A stretch of DNA of 64,000 nt from an uncultured Aliiroseovarius sp. (GCF_947492455.1 NZ_CANLNB010000004.1:310001-374000), one strand, 5' to 3'. Shown: positions 32,986 through 42,450, counted from the stretch's first letter. Made by a program: numbers and translations. The notes: generated by a model from the sequence alone, not told the origin.

Positions 32986-34075
32986 TAAGGCACAAATCCG
33001 GGCCGAAGCCGCCCGCTTGATGGGGGTCTTCGAAGCCAAGGGCGCGACGGCTGTCGAGGCCGACATCCTGCAACCCGCAGGCACGCTTTTGGACCTCTAT
33101 GGCGAAGACATTCGGGGCCGCGCTTTCGTGACCCAGGACCCAATCCGGGGCGAGGCAATGCTGCGCCCCGACTTCACTGTGCCGGTCGTGCAGATGCACA
33201 TGGCCGACGGCGCAGAGCCCGCCCGTTACACCTATATGGGCGAGGTTTTCCGCGCGCAGGAAGAATCCACCCACCGCGCCTCGGAATACTTCCAAGTCGG
33301 CTACGAGGTCTTCGACCGCGACGCCCCCATCGAAGCAGATGCCGAGGTCTTTGCCTATATCCAAGACGCGCTCTCGCCCCTGCCGCTGCGGGCGGCCACG
33401 GGCGATATGGGCCTGCTTTTGGCCGCTGTGCGTGGGTTGAAAACCACGGGTCGCCGCAAGGCCGCCCTGCTGCGCCACATCTGGCGCCCCCGTCGTTTCC
33501 GCGCGCTGCTGGACCGGTTCGCCGGACGCGCGCCGCTGCCGGAAGGGCGCGCGGCGATGCTGGCCAAGGATGATCCCATGCAGGATGCTGGCCCACAGAT
33601 CGGCCTGCGCTCGGCGGCCGAGATTGCGGAGCGCATCGAGGCCCTGCGTGAAGACGCCGCCGCCGCACCGATCTCGGTGCAAGAGGTCGAGCTGCTGGAC
33701 GATCTTCTGGGGTTGCGCGAAACCACGGTGAACGTGCTGTCGCGTCTGCGCGACATCGCCGTTGACATGCCTGCCATTGCGGACGCGGTGGACCGGTTGG
33801 AAGCCCGGGCCGAGGCGCTCTATCAGCGCGGCGTGGACGTGGATAATCTGGATTTCGAAGGCAGCTATGGCCGCACCTCGATGGAATATTATGACGGGTT
33901 CGTCTTTGGCTTTTACGCTGAAACCCGCCCCGATTTGCCCCCGGTGGCCACGGGCGGGCGCTATGATGCGCTGACCCGCGTGCTGGGCCGCGCCAAAGGG
34001 CATGAAATCCCCGCCGTCGGCGGCGTCATCCGCCCTGAAATCGTGTTGGAACTGACCGCTGGGGGTGCAAAATGA
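32978..34075 (+). CDS. hisZ: ATP phosphoribosyltransferase regulatory subunit
   Basis: A 365-residue HisRS-like paralogue that lacks aminoacylation activity and serves as regulatory subunit for the short HisG, making it sensitive to histidine. It keeps the class II fold, readable in [21 protein letters not shown] and [10 protein letters not shown], but not the full HisRS catalytic set or an anticodon domain. The ATG at 32978 lies inside the hisS end (eight-base overlap); earlier in-frame codons are hisS sequence. The stop overlaps the hisG start as ATGA, giving a coupled hisS-hisZ-hisG unit. Confidence 0.94.
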   Translation: MVDKAQIRAEAARLMGVFEAKGATAVEADILQPAGTLLDLYGEDIRGRAFVTQDPIRGEAMLRPDFTVPVVQMHMADGAEPARYTYMGEVFRAQEESTHRASEYFQVGYEVFDRDAPIEADAEVFAYIQDALSPLPLRAATGDMGLLLAAVRGLKTTGRRKAALLRHIWRPRRFRALLDRFAGRAPLPEGRAAMLAKDDPMQDAGPQIGLRSAAEIAERIEALREDAAAAPISVQEVELLDDLLGLRETTVNVLSRLRDIAVDMPAIADAVDRLEARAEALYQRGVDVDNLDFEGSYGRTSMEYYDGFVFGFYAETRPDLPPVATGGRYDALTRVLGRAKGHEIPAVGGVIRPEIVLELTAGGAK

Positions 34076-34770
34076 CCCTGAAGATTGGTGTGCCCTCGAA
34101 GGGCCGTCTGATGGAGAAGACCTTTGACTGGTTCGGCGCGCGTGGCGTGGAGCTGGCCCGCACCGGGTCGGATCGTGAATATGCAGCTGCAGTCAACGGA
34201 ATCGATGGGATCGAGCTGGTCTTGCTTTCGGCAGGGGAAATTCCGCGTGAACTGGCCGCGGGCCGCATCCATCTGGGTGTGACCGGATCGGACCTTGTGC
34301 GTGAAAAGCTGGGCAGTTGGCAGGACAAAGTGTCAGAACTGGCGCTCATGGGCTTTGGCCATGCAGACCTGATCATCGCCGTGCCCAAATGCTGGGTCGA
34401 TGTGAACACGCTGGACGATCTGGACGCCGCTGCCGCCGCCTTCCGCGCCCAGCACGGGTTCCGCCTGCGCATCGCCACCAAATTCCACCGCCTGATCCGC
34501 GATCACCTGCGCGATCACGGTGTGGCGGATTATCAGTTGGTGGACAGCCAAGGCGCGACCGAAGGCACCGTCAAGAATGAAACCGCCGAGGCCGTGGCCG
34601 ACATTACCTCGACCGGCGAGACCTTGCGCGCGAACCACCTTAAGATTCTGGCCGGCAAGCCCGTCCATAAATCTCAAGCAACCCTGTTCAAGTCGCGCAA
34701 TGCCGACTGGAACGAGGCGACCCGCGCCACCTTGAAAACGCTGACGGAAAAGCTGGGCCTGCAGTCCTAA
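34072..34770 (+). CDS. hisG: ATP phosphoribosyltransferase, short form
   Basis: The first committed enzyme of histidine synthesis, joining ATP and PRPP. At 232 residues it is the short form without the C-terminal regulatory domain, so it needs HisZ, which lies directly upstream. Motifs: IGVPSKGRLMEK near the start, GIDGIELVLLSAGEIPREL, LGVTGSDL and the PRPP loop around DSQGATEGTVKNET. The start is coupled to hisZ by ATGA. The stop overlaps the stop of the convergent DUF2461 gene by four bases. Confidence 0.95.
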   Translation: MTLKIGVPSKGRLMEKTFDWFGARGVELARTGSDREYAAAVNGIDGIELVLLSAGEIPRELAAGRIHLGVTGSDLVREKLGSWQDKVSELALMGFGHADLIIAVPKCWVDVNTLDDLDAAAAAFRAQHGFRLRIATKFHRLIRDHLRDHGVADYQLVDSQGATEGTVKNETAEAVADITSTGETLRANHLKILAGKPVHKSQATLFKSRNADWNEATRATLKTLTEKLGLQS

Positions 34771-35420
34771 ACCTGCGGATCCAGCGCAAGCTGCATCCAG
34801 TTGCGCAATGGCTCCATTGCACGCAGTTCGATTGCGATCATGGCCGGTCCGTCCGGCCCCATGATCTCGGCCTGCGGGACGTGATCGTTCCACCACACGA
34901 TCCCCTTGCGCCGCAGCAGATCGCCATGCGGATGATCTGCCTCCCACGACATCGGGACGCGTTTCAACTCGGGCTCGGAAATCCGCAATCCATCGGATTC
35001 CGCTTTCGCATGCAGTACTTGCAGAACCTCGCCCTGCGGTCCGGCCACGGTCTCGCGCCAGTGATCCAGCGCCTCGCGCTCGAAAGCGAATATTCCGTAG
35101 CCCACCACAAGGTGATCGGTCTGCAATCCGATCATCCAACTGGCCCCGGTCTGCGCGTCTGCAAAGCCGATATGGACGTGCGTGTTATAGGGCGTCTTGT
35201 CCTTGGAAAACCGCAGGTCGCGATGCATCCGAAAAATCCGCGCGGTCACGTCAGTCGCATAACTCGCCGCAAGTCTCTGGGTCAGCGTGTCCGCAAACTG
35301 CGCGGCGGCCTCTTTGATATGCGCCTCATAGCGGGGCTTGTTCTCGGTGAACCAGTCGCGGTTGTTGTTCTCTGACAGGTCGCGAAGAAACGACAGGGTT
35401 CCATCGCTGAACCAGATCAT
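34767..35420 (-). CDS. DUF2461 family protein
   Basis: A 217-residue cytosolic protein of the DUF2461 (TIGR02453) family, whose function is unknown. The family hallmarks are present: FSDGTLSFLRDLSENNNRDWF at the N terminus (Asn-Asn-x-x-Asp-Trp-Phe) and RIFRMHRDLRFSKDKTPY followed by THVHIGF. The start overlaps the stop of the CDGSH gene as ATGA, and the stop overlaps hisG tail to tail by four bases. Co-transcription with the iron-sulfur protein is likely, but no joint role is known to me. Confidence 0.85.
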   Translation of the reverse strand: MIWFSDGTLSFLRDLSENNNRDWFTENKPRYEAHIKEAAAQFADTLTQRLAASYATDVTARIFRMHRDLRFSKDKTPYNTHVHIGFADAQTGASWMIGLQTDHLVVGYGIFAFEREALDHWRETVAGPQGEVLQVLHAKAESDGLRISEPELKRVPMSWEADHPHGDLLRRKGIVWWNDHVPQAEIMGPDGPAMIAIELRAMEPLRNWMQLALDPQV

Positions 35421-36061
35421 GACACTGGGTCGGCCGGGTCCGTGAACCCGGCGGCCTTGTGGCTGCCATCACAGAACGGCTTGTTCTTCGAGTGTCCGCA
35501 GCGACATAGAAATGCTTTGCCCAAGGTGCCAATACGTCGCCCAGTGCCAGAGCACAGCTCAAGATTACCATCCACCACCAACGGCCCATCCGGGCGACGC
35601 GAGATCTCGGCAGGCCCGCCTACGTTGTCACTGGCAGGTGGCGTTTTGGGTGCGGGTTCGCCCGTCGCTTCGAACCCGCCGTCCACATGGCTGTAGTCGC
35701 AATAGGGTTTGTTCTTCGACAACCCGCACCGACACAGCGCCACGCGGGTTTCGCGGTCGCCGCCCTCGACACACACATCACCGGCCAATACCAAGGGTCC
35801 GTTCTCCAGCACCGCCAACCGGTTAATCTTCGGCGCACGTTCTTCGACGCCTGATTTGCGTCGAAACGCCAAGGCGCCCGAAGGACAGGTCTGGATCATC
35901 GCCGCCACTTCCTCGGCACTTGCATTGTCGGGCTGCACCCATGGGCGCTTCGACGGGTCAAACACTTCGGGCAGTTGAAGAAAGCAATTGCGCGCATGAA
36001 TGCAGCGCTTCAGGTCAAAGGTGACCGTGATGTCTTCACCCGTATACTGTTTACGTGTCAT
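35417..36061 (-). CDS. Iron-sulfur protein: divergent 4Fe-4S domain plus two CDGSH domains
   Basis: A 214-residue protein with three possible iron-sulfur sites. The N-terminal about 70 residues match the divergent single-cluster 4Fe-4S domain (Cys20 and Cys26 in RCIHARNC, Cys60 in QTCPSGAL). Then come two mitoNEET-like CDGSH motifs: CRCGLSKNKPYCDYSH (a CDYSH variant, about residues 110-125) and CRCGHSKNKPFCDGSH (Cys186, Cys188, Cys197, His201), each giving three Cys and one His for a [2Fe-2S] cluster. An electron-transfer or Fe-S handling role is likely; the partner is unknown. The minus-strand ATG at 36061 follows AAGGAG. Confidence 0.88.
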   Translation of the reverse strand: MTRKQYTGEDITVTFDLKRCIHARNCFLQLPEVFDPSKRPWVQPDNASAEEVAAMIQTCPSGALAFRRKSGVEERAPKINRLAVLENGPLVLAGDVCVEGGDRETRVALCRCGLSKNKPYCDYSHVDGGFEATGEPAPKTPPASDNVGGPAEISRRPDGPLVVDGNLELCSGTGRRIGTLGKAFLCRCGHSKNKPFCDGSHKAAGFTDPADPVS

Positions 36062-36121
36062 AGCTGGCTCCTTGGCTGACTGAGTTCAGCCTAGCCCAGC
36101 CCTACGAAATCACAAAATCAC

Positions 36122-36148
36122 GAAAAAAGGCGCCGGTTTCCCAGCGCC
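36122..36148 (-). terminator. Rho-independent terminator downstream of trpS
   Basis: On the minus strand GGCGC and GCGCC pair around a 10-base loop, followed by a C and six T. It comes after three GC hairpins and a repeat box beyond the trpS stop. Confidence 0.75.
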
Positions 36149-36150
36149 TC

Positions 36151-36180
36151 GCATTTTCTTGTCATAAATATCTCGGGGTG
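36151..36180 (-). repeat. Dispersed 3'-end repeat box, copy 4
   Basis: On the minus strand it reads CACCCCGAG then ATATTTATGACAAGAAAATG. It is oriented with trpS, 64 bases beyond its stop, and is followed directly by the terminator at 36122-36148. Confidence 0.7.
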
Positions 36181-36181
36181 A

Positions 36182-36232
36182 GCCCCAACGGGGCGAGGGG
36201 CAGCGCCCCTCCTCAGGCTCACGTAGTGAGCC
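36182..36232. repeat. Three tandem hairpins after trpS
   Basis: GCCCC-AAC-GGGGC (36182-36194), AGGGGC-AGC-GCCCCT (36196-36210) and GGCTCAC-GTA-GTGAGCC (36216-36232) are all perfect stems. With repeat copy 4 and the terminator they fill the whole trpS 3' region. Confidence 0.65.
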
Positions 36233-36243
36233 ACCGAAACCGC

Positions 36244-37269
36244 TTAGCGCGTGCGCGAGCGCAGGAAGCCTGTGATGTCATAGGCTTGATCCAGAATGGG
36301 CTGCGCAATCGCCTCGGCCTTGTCGGCCCCTTCGCCCAGAATACGGTCGATCTCGGCCTTGTCGTTCATCAGGCGCGACATCTCTTCCGAGATCGGCGCC
36401 AGCTTCTCAACCGCCAGATCCGCCAGCGCGGGCTTGAACTTGCCCCAGCCAGCGCCTGCATATTCCGTGATCACCTGCTCGTTCGTCAGACCCGACAGAC
36501 CCGCATAAATGTCGACAAGGTTCTTCGCCTCGGGGCGGTCCTTCAACCCGTCCAGGGTCTCGGGCAGAGGCTCGGGATCGGTCTTCGCCTTTTTGAACTT
36601 CTTGGCGATCTTGTCTGCATCATCGGTCATGTTGATGCGTTCCATATCGCTTTCGCCCGATTTCGACATCTTCTTGGTGCCGTCACGCAGGTTCATCACG
36701 CGGGTTGCCGGGCCTTCGATGATCGGCTCGGGCTGGGGGAAGAAGCCTTCCGCCTTGAAGTCGTGGTTGAACTTCGCGGCGATGTCTCGGGTTAGCTCGA
36801 CATGCTGCTTCTGATCCTCGCCCACGGGGACGTGGGTCGCATGATACAGCAGGATGTCAGCAGCCATCAGCGAAGGGTAAGCATACAGCCCAAGCGAGCT
36901 TTGCTCGGCGTTCTTACCGGCCTTGTCCTTGAACTGGGTCATGCGGTTCATCCAGCCCACGCGCGCCACGCAGTTGAAGAGCCATGCCAGTTCCGCATGT
37001 GCCGGAACCTGGCTTTGGTTGAACAGGATCGACTGGCTGGGATCAATGCCCGAGGCCAAGAAGCCCGCGGCCACTTCGCGGGTGGCATCTGTCAGTTCTT
37101 TCGGGTCTTGCCAGACGGTGATGGCATGCAGGTCGACGACGCAATAAATGGTTTCGAAATCCTGTGCCTGCATGTCCACGAAACGCTTGATGGCGCCAAG
37201 ATAGTTGCCCAGCGTCAGCCCGCCCGAGGGTTTGATCCCCGAAAATACGCGCGGCGTGTGATTGGTCAT
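36244..37269 (-). CDS. trpS: Tryptophanyl-tRNA synthetase
   Basis: Class I synthetase (341 residues) that charges tRNA-Trp. The ATP motifs are [16 protein letters not shown] (HIGH-type site, residues about 11-26) and [10 protein letters not shown] (KMSKS). [24 protein letters not shown] is the conserved tryptophan-pocket region (cited in two parts: [14 protein letters not shown] and [10 protein letters not shown]). The length is normal for the bacterial enzyme. It is divergent from the rhomboid-like gene by 98 bases and single, with an elaborate 3' region. Confidence 0.96.
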   Translation of the reverse strand: MTNHTPRVFSGIKPSGGLTLGNYLGAIKRFVDMQAQDFETIYCVVDLHAITVWQDPKELTDATREVAAGFLASGIDPSQSILFNQSQVPAHAELAWLFNCVARVGWMNRMTQFKDKAGKNAEQSSLGLYAYPSLMAADILLYHATHVPVGEDQKQHVELTRDIAAKFNHDFKAEGFFPQPEPIIEGPATRVMNLRDGTKKMSKSGESDMERINMTDDADKIAKKFKKAKTDPEPLPETLDGLKDRPEAKNLVDIYAGLSGLTNEQVITEYAGAGWGKFKPALADLAVEKLAPISEEMSRLMNDKAEIDRILGEGADKAEAIAQPILDQAYDITGFLRSRTR

Positions 37270-37367
37270 GTGTGTACTCCGTCTGGAATTCTGTGCCCAT
37301 GTCGATTACCTAGCTGGGCAGACAGCGTCAAGGAAAGCCCGGACAAACGCGGGCAAAGGAGCAGCCC

Positions 37368-38054
37368 GTGACCCATCCGCATGATCAAAGCCCCGTCAAT
37401 CCCCTGCCGCCGGTGGTGATTGCGCTGGCCGTTTTCCTGATCGGGATCGAACTTGTGTTCGTTGCGGGAAACTCCGGCCTGGTTGGCGGGCCAGAGGCTG
37501 CTGGCTGGCGCATTTCCATGATCGAGACTTGGGGCTTCCGCGAGCCGCTGTTTGCGTGGATGGTCGAAAATGGGCGCTATCCCCTTAAGGATGTGGCGCG
37601 CTTCTTCACCTATCCGTTCCTGCACCTGAGCTTCACCCACCTGCTGTTCGTGCTCGTTTTCCTTCTGGCGTTGGGCAAGATGGTGGGTGAGGTCTTTTCA
37701 GCCTTCGCTTTTCTGGTGGTTTATTTCGGATCGGCCATCGTGGGGGCGCTGGCCTATTGGCTGGTGTGGGACACGAATGTGGTGTTGTTCGGTGGCTATC
37801 CGGCCGTCTATGGCCTGATCGGAGCCTATACGTTCATCCTGTGGGCCGAACTGGGCGCGACCGGCGGCAATCAGCTGTCCGCCTTCCGGATCATCGCGTT
37901 TCTGCTGGGCATTCAGCTGATCTTTAGCCTGCTGTTCGGAGCTGGTCTGAACTGGGTCAGCGAGGTGTCGGGTTTTGTCGCGGGCTTTGGTCTGAGCTTT
38001 CTTGTCAGCCCGGGTGGCTGGTCGCGCGTGGTGCAGCGGTTGCGTCAGCGATGA
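37368..38054 (+). CDS. Rhomboid-family membrane protein, probably without protease activity
   Basis: A 228-residue, six-helix membrane protein. The fold is recognised from FTYPFLHLSFTHLLFV, a match to the TM2 'HxSxxHLLxN' region, and from GGYPAVYGLIGAYTF (about residues 141-155), which aligns with the GxSGAxxGLLGA active-site helix. The catalytic Ser position is Tyr and the following Gly is Pro. The expected His of the last catalytic helix (AHLGG) is replaced in SEVSGFVAGFG, and the oxyanion Asn is Val. So it looks like an inactive rhomboid homologue. The start follows an AAAGGAGCAG ribosome site. It is convergent with murJ. Confidence 0.8.
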   Translation: MTHPHDQSPVNPLPPVVIALAVFLIGIELVFVAGNSGLVGGPEAAGWRISMIETWGFREPLFAWMVENGRYPLKDVARFFTYPFLHLSFTHLLFVLVFLLALGKMVGEVFSAFAFLVVYFGSAIVGALAYWLVWDTNVVLFGGYPAVYGLIGAYTFILWAELGATGGNQLSAFRIIAFLLGIQLIFSLLFGAGLNWVSEVSGFVAGFGLSFLVSPGGWSRVVQRLRQR

Positions 38055-38061
38055 AGTCGGA

Positions 38062-38077
38062 CCGGGGCCAGCCCCGG
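38062..38077. repeat. GC hairpin after the rhomboid-like gene
   Basis: CCGGGGC-CA-GCCCCGG is a perfect 7-bp stem, 8 bases after the stop and immediately before repeat copy 5. It lies between convergent genes. Confidence 0.6.
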
Positions 38078-38107
38078 ACCCCGAGATATTTATGACAAGA
38101 AAATGCG
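38078..38107 (+). repeat. Dispersed 3'-end repeat box, copy 5
   Basis: Reads ACCCCGAG then ATATTTATGACAAGAAAATG, identical in the core to copies 4 and 6. It is oriented with the rhomboid-like gene, 24 bases after its stop. Confidence 0.72.
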
Positions 38108-38116
38108 ATAGGCGCG

Positions 38117-39667
38117 TTATCCACGGCGGAAGGCGGATTTGATTTCGGCCATGTGGAACGCGCCGAGCATGTGGCCTGCCAGCCCGTAGATCGCGATCCC
38201 GCCCAGAACAAGCACGCCTAGTGCTGCGATTTTTACGCCTGCGATGGCGAAGAGCGGAGCCATGACGAAGGTTGCCGCGATGAGGGCAGCACCCATGATT
38301 GCGCTGGCCGCGACGATGCGCCAGAGGCGGGACCAGAAGCGAGCATCAAAGCGGGTTTCCGCACCCATACGGACAGCACCGATCCATGTTAGCGTGGTGA
38401 TGGTCCAGCCCGCCAGCGTTGTGCCAATGGCGGCGGCGATGAAGCCCAGATGGTAACTCAGTCCGATGGCGATGCCCGCGTTCACCACCATACCCACAAG
38501 GGCGAAATGGAAGGGGGCACGGGTGTTTTCGCGGGCGAAATACACCGAGGACAGCACTTTTTGCAGCACAAAGGCGGGTAGGCCCGCGCCGTAGATGGCC
38601 GTGGCAAGTGCGGTCCATTTCGTATCGTCGAGCGTAAAGGCGCCGCGTTGGAAAAGCACCTCGATCAACGGGATCGGGATCACCATCAGGGCGACGGCGG
38701 CGGGGATGGTCAGGGCCAGCGACATTTCGCCCGCGCGGCTAAGGGCGTCTCGGCTGGCGGCCGTGTCGCCTGCGCGCAGGTTGCGTGACAGTTCCGGTAG
38801 CAGCACGATGCCGATGGCGATGCCGACCACGCCCAAGGGGAGCTGGTAGAGGCGATCGGCATAGTAGAGCCACGCTACCGCACCTTCGAAGAAGCTTGCG
38901 ACCTGACGGCCCACCAGAAGGTTGATCTGGGTGACACCTCCGGCAAGCGCGGCTGGGGCGGCGATGATGGCGAGCCGTTTCAGCTCGGGTGTCATGCGGG
39001 GGATGCGCGGGATCAGGCGGTATCCAGCGCGGCTGGCGGCGATCCAGACCAGCACGACTTGTGCAATCCCGGCGATGGGCACGGTCCATGTCATCGCCAA
39101 GCCAATGTCGCCGCCCATCAAGTCGGCGATCAGCATCGCTGCGATGAAGATCACGTTCAGAAGCACCGGAGCGGCGGCGGCGGCCATGAAGCGTCCGGTG
39201 GCGTTTAGAACACCGGACAGAAGGGCGGCCAGCGAGATGAACAGGATATAGGGGAAGGCGATCCGTCCATAGGTGACGGCAAGGTCGAAGCGATTGTCCT
39301 CGGTAAAGCCGGATGCCATGGCGTAGACCAGCGCGGGCATGAAGATTTGCGCGATGATCGAGAAGATGACCAGAATAAAGGCAAGCCCGGCAAAGGCATC
39401 GCGCGCGAATTCCAGCGCGGCTTTGTGTTCGGCAGGCCCGCCTTCATGTTTCTTGGCGAACATCGGCACGAAGGCGACGTTCAGCGTGCCTTCCGCAAAG
39501 AAGCGACGGAACATGTTTGGCAGCGAGAAGGCGATTAGGAAGGCCTCGGCCACCGCGCTGGATCCTAGAAACGCGCCGATCATGATGTCGCGGACGAAGC
39601 CCAAGATGCGGCTGGCCATGGTCCAGCCGCCAACGGTCATGAAACCTCTGGCCAATCGTGACGCCAT
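38117..39667 (-). CDS. murJ: Lipid II flippase MurJ
   Basis: A 516-residue inner-membrane flippase that moves lipid II outward for peptidoglycan synthesis. Fourteen TM helices are expected; family marks are ASRILGFVRDIMIGAFLG at the N terminus, AEAFLIAFSLPNMFRRFFAEG, NVAFVPMF and the charged cavity residues in these stretches. The ATG shares a base with the glnD stop (TAATG), so it is translated behind glnD. The glnD-murJ order is a common neighbour pair in alphaproteobacteria (from general knowledge). It ends convergently against the rhomboid-like gene. Confidence 0.95.
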   Translation of the reverse strand: MASRLARGFMTVGGWTMASRILGFVRDIMIGAFLGSSAVAEAFLIAFSLPNMFRRFFAEGTLNVAFVPMFAKKHEGGPAEHKAALEFARDAFAGLAFILVIFSIIAQIFMPALVYAMASGFTEDNRFDLAVTYGRIAFPYILFISLAALLSGVLNATGRFMAAAAAPVLLNVIFIAAMLIADLMGGDIGLAMTWTVPIAGIAQVVLVWIAASRAGYRLIPRIPRMTPELKRLAIIAAPAALAGGVTQINLLVGRQVASFFEGAVAWLYYADRLYQLPLGVVGIAIGIVLLPELSRNLRAGDTAASRDALSRAGEMSLALTIPAAVALMVIPIPLIEVLFQRGAFTLDDTKWTALATAIYGAGLPAFVLQKVLSSVYFARENTRAPFHFALVGMVVNAGIAIGLSYHLGFIAAAIGTTLAGWTITTLTWIGAVRMGAETRFDARFWSRLWRIVAASAIMGAALIAATFVMAPLFAIAGVKIAALGVLVLGGIAIYGLAGHMLGAFHMAEIKSAFRRG

Positions 39668-42450
39668 TACGCCGTCGCCCTTTCCACGCCCTTTTCGATC
39701 GCCGTGCGCAGCTTGCGTGCAAGCAGATCTTGCTTGTGTTCGGCATAGTATTTCAGCCCGAACATGTCTTTGACGTAGAAGCTGTCCACCACCTGCTCGC
39801 CATAAGTCGCGATCACGGCAGAGGCGATATAGACATTCGCATCAGCCAGTGTGCGCGTCAGGTCATAGAGCAGACCGGGGCGGTCACGGGTGTCGACCTC
39901 GATAATCGTGTAGATTTCCGACCCTTCATTGTCGAAGGTGATCGTGGTGGGCACCTTGAAGGCGCGTTCGCGTTTCTTGATCTTGTCGCGGCCTGCGATG
40001 GCATCGCGCGCGACGACCTCGCCCTTTAGGATCTTGTGGGTCATCTGGGTCAGGCGTTTCTGCTTGGCCACGTCGAAGGGGCTGCCATCGGCGTCCTGCA
40101 CCCAGAAACATGCCGTCGCATAGCCGTCTTTCGAGGTATACGTCCGCGCGTCCACGATGTTGGCCCCGACCGAAGTCAGCGCGCCCGCGAGACGCGAGAA
40201 AATGCCGGGGTGGTCGGCCAGCACGAAATAGACACGGGTGACGTCGCGATCCAGATCGGGCTCTAGCTCGATCCGCACTTCGTTGTCCTGAATATCGCGC
40301 AGAAGTCGGGCAAAGACCGCGTGGGCCGAGACATGCAAGCCCTGCCAATAGGCATCATAGTGCCGCGCGGTTTCGGTCTTCAGCTCCTTGGGTTTCCAGT
40401 CGGACAGCTCTTTCCGCAGTGCGCGCTTGCTTTCGTCCCCGCGGCTTTCGCGATTCAACGCCTCGGTCCCGTCTTCCAGTACCCGGCGCGTCTGGTTGTA
40501 GAGCGTGCGGATCAGCGTGGCTTTCCAGTTGTTCCACGTATCCGGCCCGACGCCGCGAATGTCACAGACGGTCAGAACCGTCAACAGGTCCAGTCGCCGG
40601 ACGGACCGCACCGCCTTGGCAAAATCCTGCACCGTGCGCGGGTCCGAGATATCGCGCTTCTGCGCCATATCCGACATCAAAAGGTGATAGCGCACCAGCC
40701 ATTCGACAGTCTCGCATTCCTTCGGCGTTAGACCAAGTCGCGGTGCCACCTTACGGGCGATCTTGGCGCCCAGAACCGAGTGATCCTGCGGCCGCCCCTT
40801 GCCGATGTCATGCAACAGCATCGCCACCATCAGGGTCTTGCGATTAACGCCCTTGTTGATGATTTCCGAGCTGATCGGCAGCTCGTCTTCCAGCTCGTGC
40901 CGTTCAATCTGCGCGAAGTTCGAAATCACCTGAATCGTGTGTTCGTCCACCGTGTACGAATGGTACATGTTGAACTGCATCATCGCCACGATGGGCTCGA
41001 ATTCCGGGATGAAGGCGGACAGGACGCCCAGCTCGTTCATCCGGCGCAGCGCACGTTCGGGGTTGCCGTGTTTCAACAGCAGATCAAGGAAGATGCGGAT
41101 GGCTTCCTTGTCCTCGCGCACCTCGTCGTCGATCAGATGCAAATTGTGCGAGACCAGACGCATCGCATGCGGGTGGATCAACATGCCCGTGCGCAGGCCT
41201 TCTTCGAAGATGCGCAGAAGGTTCAGCTTGTCGGATAGGAACGCGGCCTCGTCCGGGACATCCAGACGCCCCTGTTGTACGACAAAACCATGTTTCAACT
41301 TACGCCGACGTTTCAAAAGCCGCATCAGGCGCGGCTCTTTCTTCAGGTGCTGCGCTTCCAGCGCCGTCAGCACGATCCGGGTCAGGTCGCCCACCTGCGT
41401 GGCGTGACGGAAATAGACCTGCATGAAGTGTTCGACCGCGCGACGACCTTCGGTGTCCTTAAACCCAAGCCGGTCCGCGACTTCGACCTGCAGGTCAAAG
41501 GTCAACTGGTCTGAGGGGCGTTTGGTCAGCAAGTGCAACTGGCAGCGCACTGCCCACAAGAAGCTTTCCGCGTCACGGAATGTCTCGAACTCTTCTTCGG
41601 TGAACACGCCTTTCGACACAAGGTCTGACTGATGCGCCACGCGGTGCTGATACTTGGCCACCCAGAAGAGCGTCTGCAGGTCGCGCAAACCGCCTTTGCC
41701 CTCTTTTACGTTTGGCTCAACCACATAACGTTGGCCTTGTTTTTCATGGCGCGTGTCGCGCTCGGCCAGTTTGGCCTCGATGAACTCGGCCAGTGTGCCG
41801 TTGAACAGATCTTTCCACAGGCGATCATCCAGTTCCTGCGCCAGTTCGGCGTCACCGCAAACCGGGCGTTGTTCCAAAAGCGCGGTGCGGATCGTATAGT
41901 CCTCGCGCCCCAAGCGCAGGCAATCATCAATCGTGCGCGAGGCATGGCCCACTTTCAGGCGCAGATCCCACAGCATGTAGAGCATGCTTTCAATGACGCT
42001 TTCTGCCCAAGGCGTAATCTTGTAGGGGGTCAGGAACAGCAGATCCACATCCGACTGCGGTGCCATTTCACCGCGCCCATAACCACCCACAGCAATTACG
42101 GCGATCCGTTCGGCCGTTGTGGGAAGGGGCAGGGGGTGCAGGCGCTCGGTCGCAACACGGTGCACGCAGCGCACCACGCAATCGGTCAAAAAGCTATAGG
42201 CAGCAGTGGCCGGATGGGCATCAAGCGGGGCTTTCGCCAGAGCTTCGGCGATACTGGCGCGGCCTGATTTAAGCGTGGCGCGCAGCTCGTCGACCGTCAG
42301 CTTACGGACGGCCGAGGCATCCCTGGCGTCCTCAAACGCCATTTCAAGCCGCTGCCACAGCGCCTTTTCATCAAGGATGTCTTCGGCGGGGCAAATGAGG
42401 CGCCCCGCCATTTGTTCCGGCTCGGGCCGGTCGCGCTTAGAATCCGGCAC
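39667..42450 (-). CDS. glnD: Bifunctional uridylyltransferase/uridylyl-removing enzyme
   Basis: GlnD senses glutamine and adds or removes UMP on PII proteins. Domains in order: nucleotidyltransferase (AVGGYGRGEMAPQSDVDLLF, the GxGxxxxxSDxD site), the linker with VKEGKGGLRDLQTLFW, an HD domain (HTIQVI and LLHDIGKGRPQDHS) that removes UMP, and two C-terminal ACT domains (PGIFSRLAGALTSVGANI and DRPGLLYDLTRTLADANVY) that bind glutamine. The start is uncertain: the GTG at 42450 overlaps the lpoA-like stop by 14 bases, while the ATG at 42411 is also possible (914 instead of 927 residues). It is followed by murJ with a TAATG overlap. Confidence 0.94.
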   Translation of the reverse strand: MPDSKRDRPEPEQMAGRLICPAEDILDEKALWQRLEMAFEDARDASAVRKLTVDELRATLKSGRASIAEALAKAPLDAHPATAAYSFLTDCVVRCVHRVATERLHPLPLPTTAERIAVIAVGGYGRGEMAPQSDVDLLFLTPYKITPWAESVIESMLYMLWDLRLKVGHASRTIDDCLRLGREDYTIRTALLEQRPVCGDAELAQELDDRLWKDLFNGTLAEFIEAKLAERDTRHEKQGQRYVVEPNVKEGKGGLRDLQTLFWVAKYQHRVAHQSDLVSKGVFTEEEFETFRDAESFLWAVRCQLHLLTKRPSDQLTFDLQVEVADRLGFKDTEGRRAVEHFMQVYFRHATQVGDLTRIVLTALEAQHLKKEPRLMRLLKRRRKLKHGFVVQQGRLDVPDEAAFLSDKLNLLRIFEEGLRTGMLIHPHAMRLVSHNLHLIDDEVREDKEAIRIFLDLLLKHGNPERALRRMNELGVLSAFIPEFEPIVAMMQFNMYHSYTVDEHTIQVISNFAQIERHELEDELPISSEIINKGVNRKTLMVAMLLHDIGKGRPQDHSVLGAKIARKVAPRLGLTPKECETVEWLVRYHLLMSDMAQKRDISDPRTVQDFAKAVRSVRRLDLLTVLTVCDIRGVGPDTWNNWKATLIRTLYNQTRRVLEDGTEALNRESRGDESKRALRKELSDWKPKELKTETARHYDAYWQGLHVSAHAVFARLLRDIQDNEVRIELEPDLDRDVTRVYFVLADHPGIFSRLAGALTSVGANIVDARTYTSKDGYATACFWVQDADGSPFDVAKQKRLTQMTHKILKGEVVARDAIAGRDKIKKRERAFKVPTTITFDNEGSEIYTIIEVDTRDRPGLLYDLTRTLADANVYIASAVIATYGEQVVDSFYVKDMFGLKYYAEHKQDLLARKLRTAIEKGVERATA

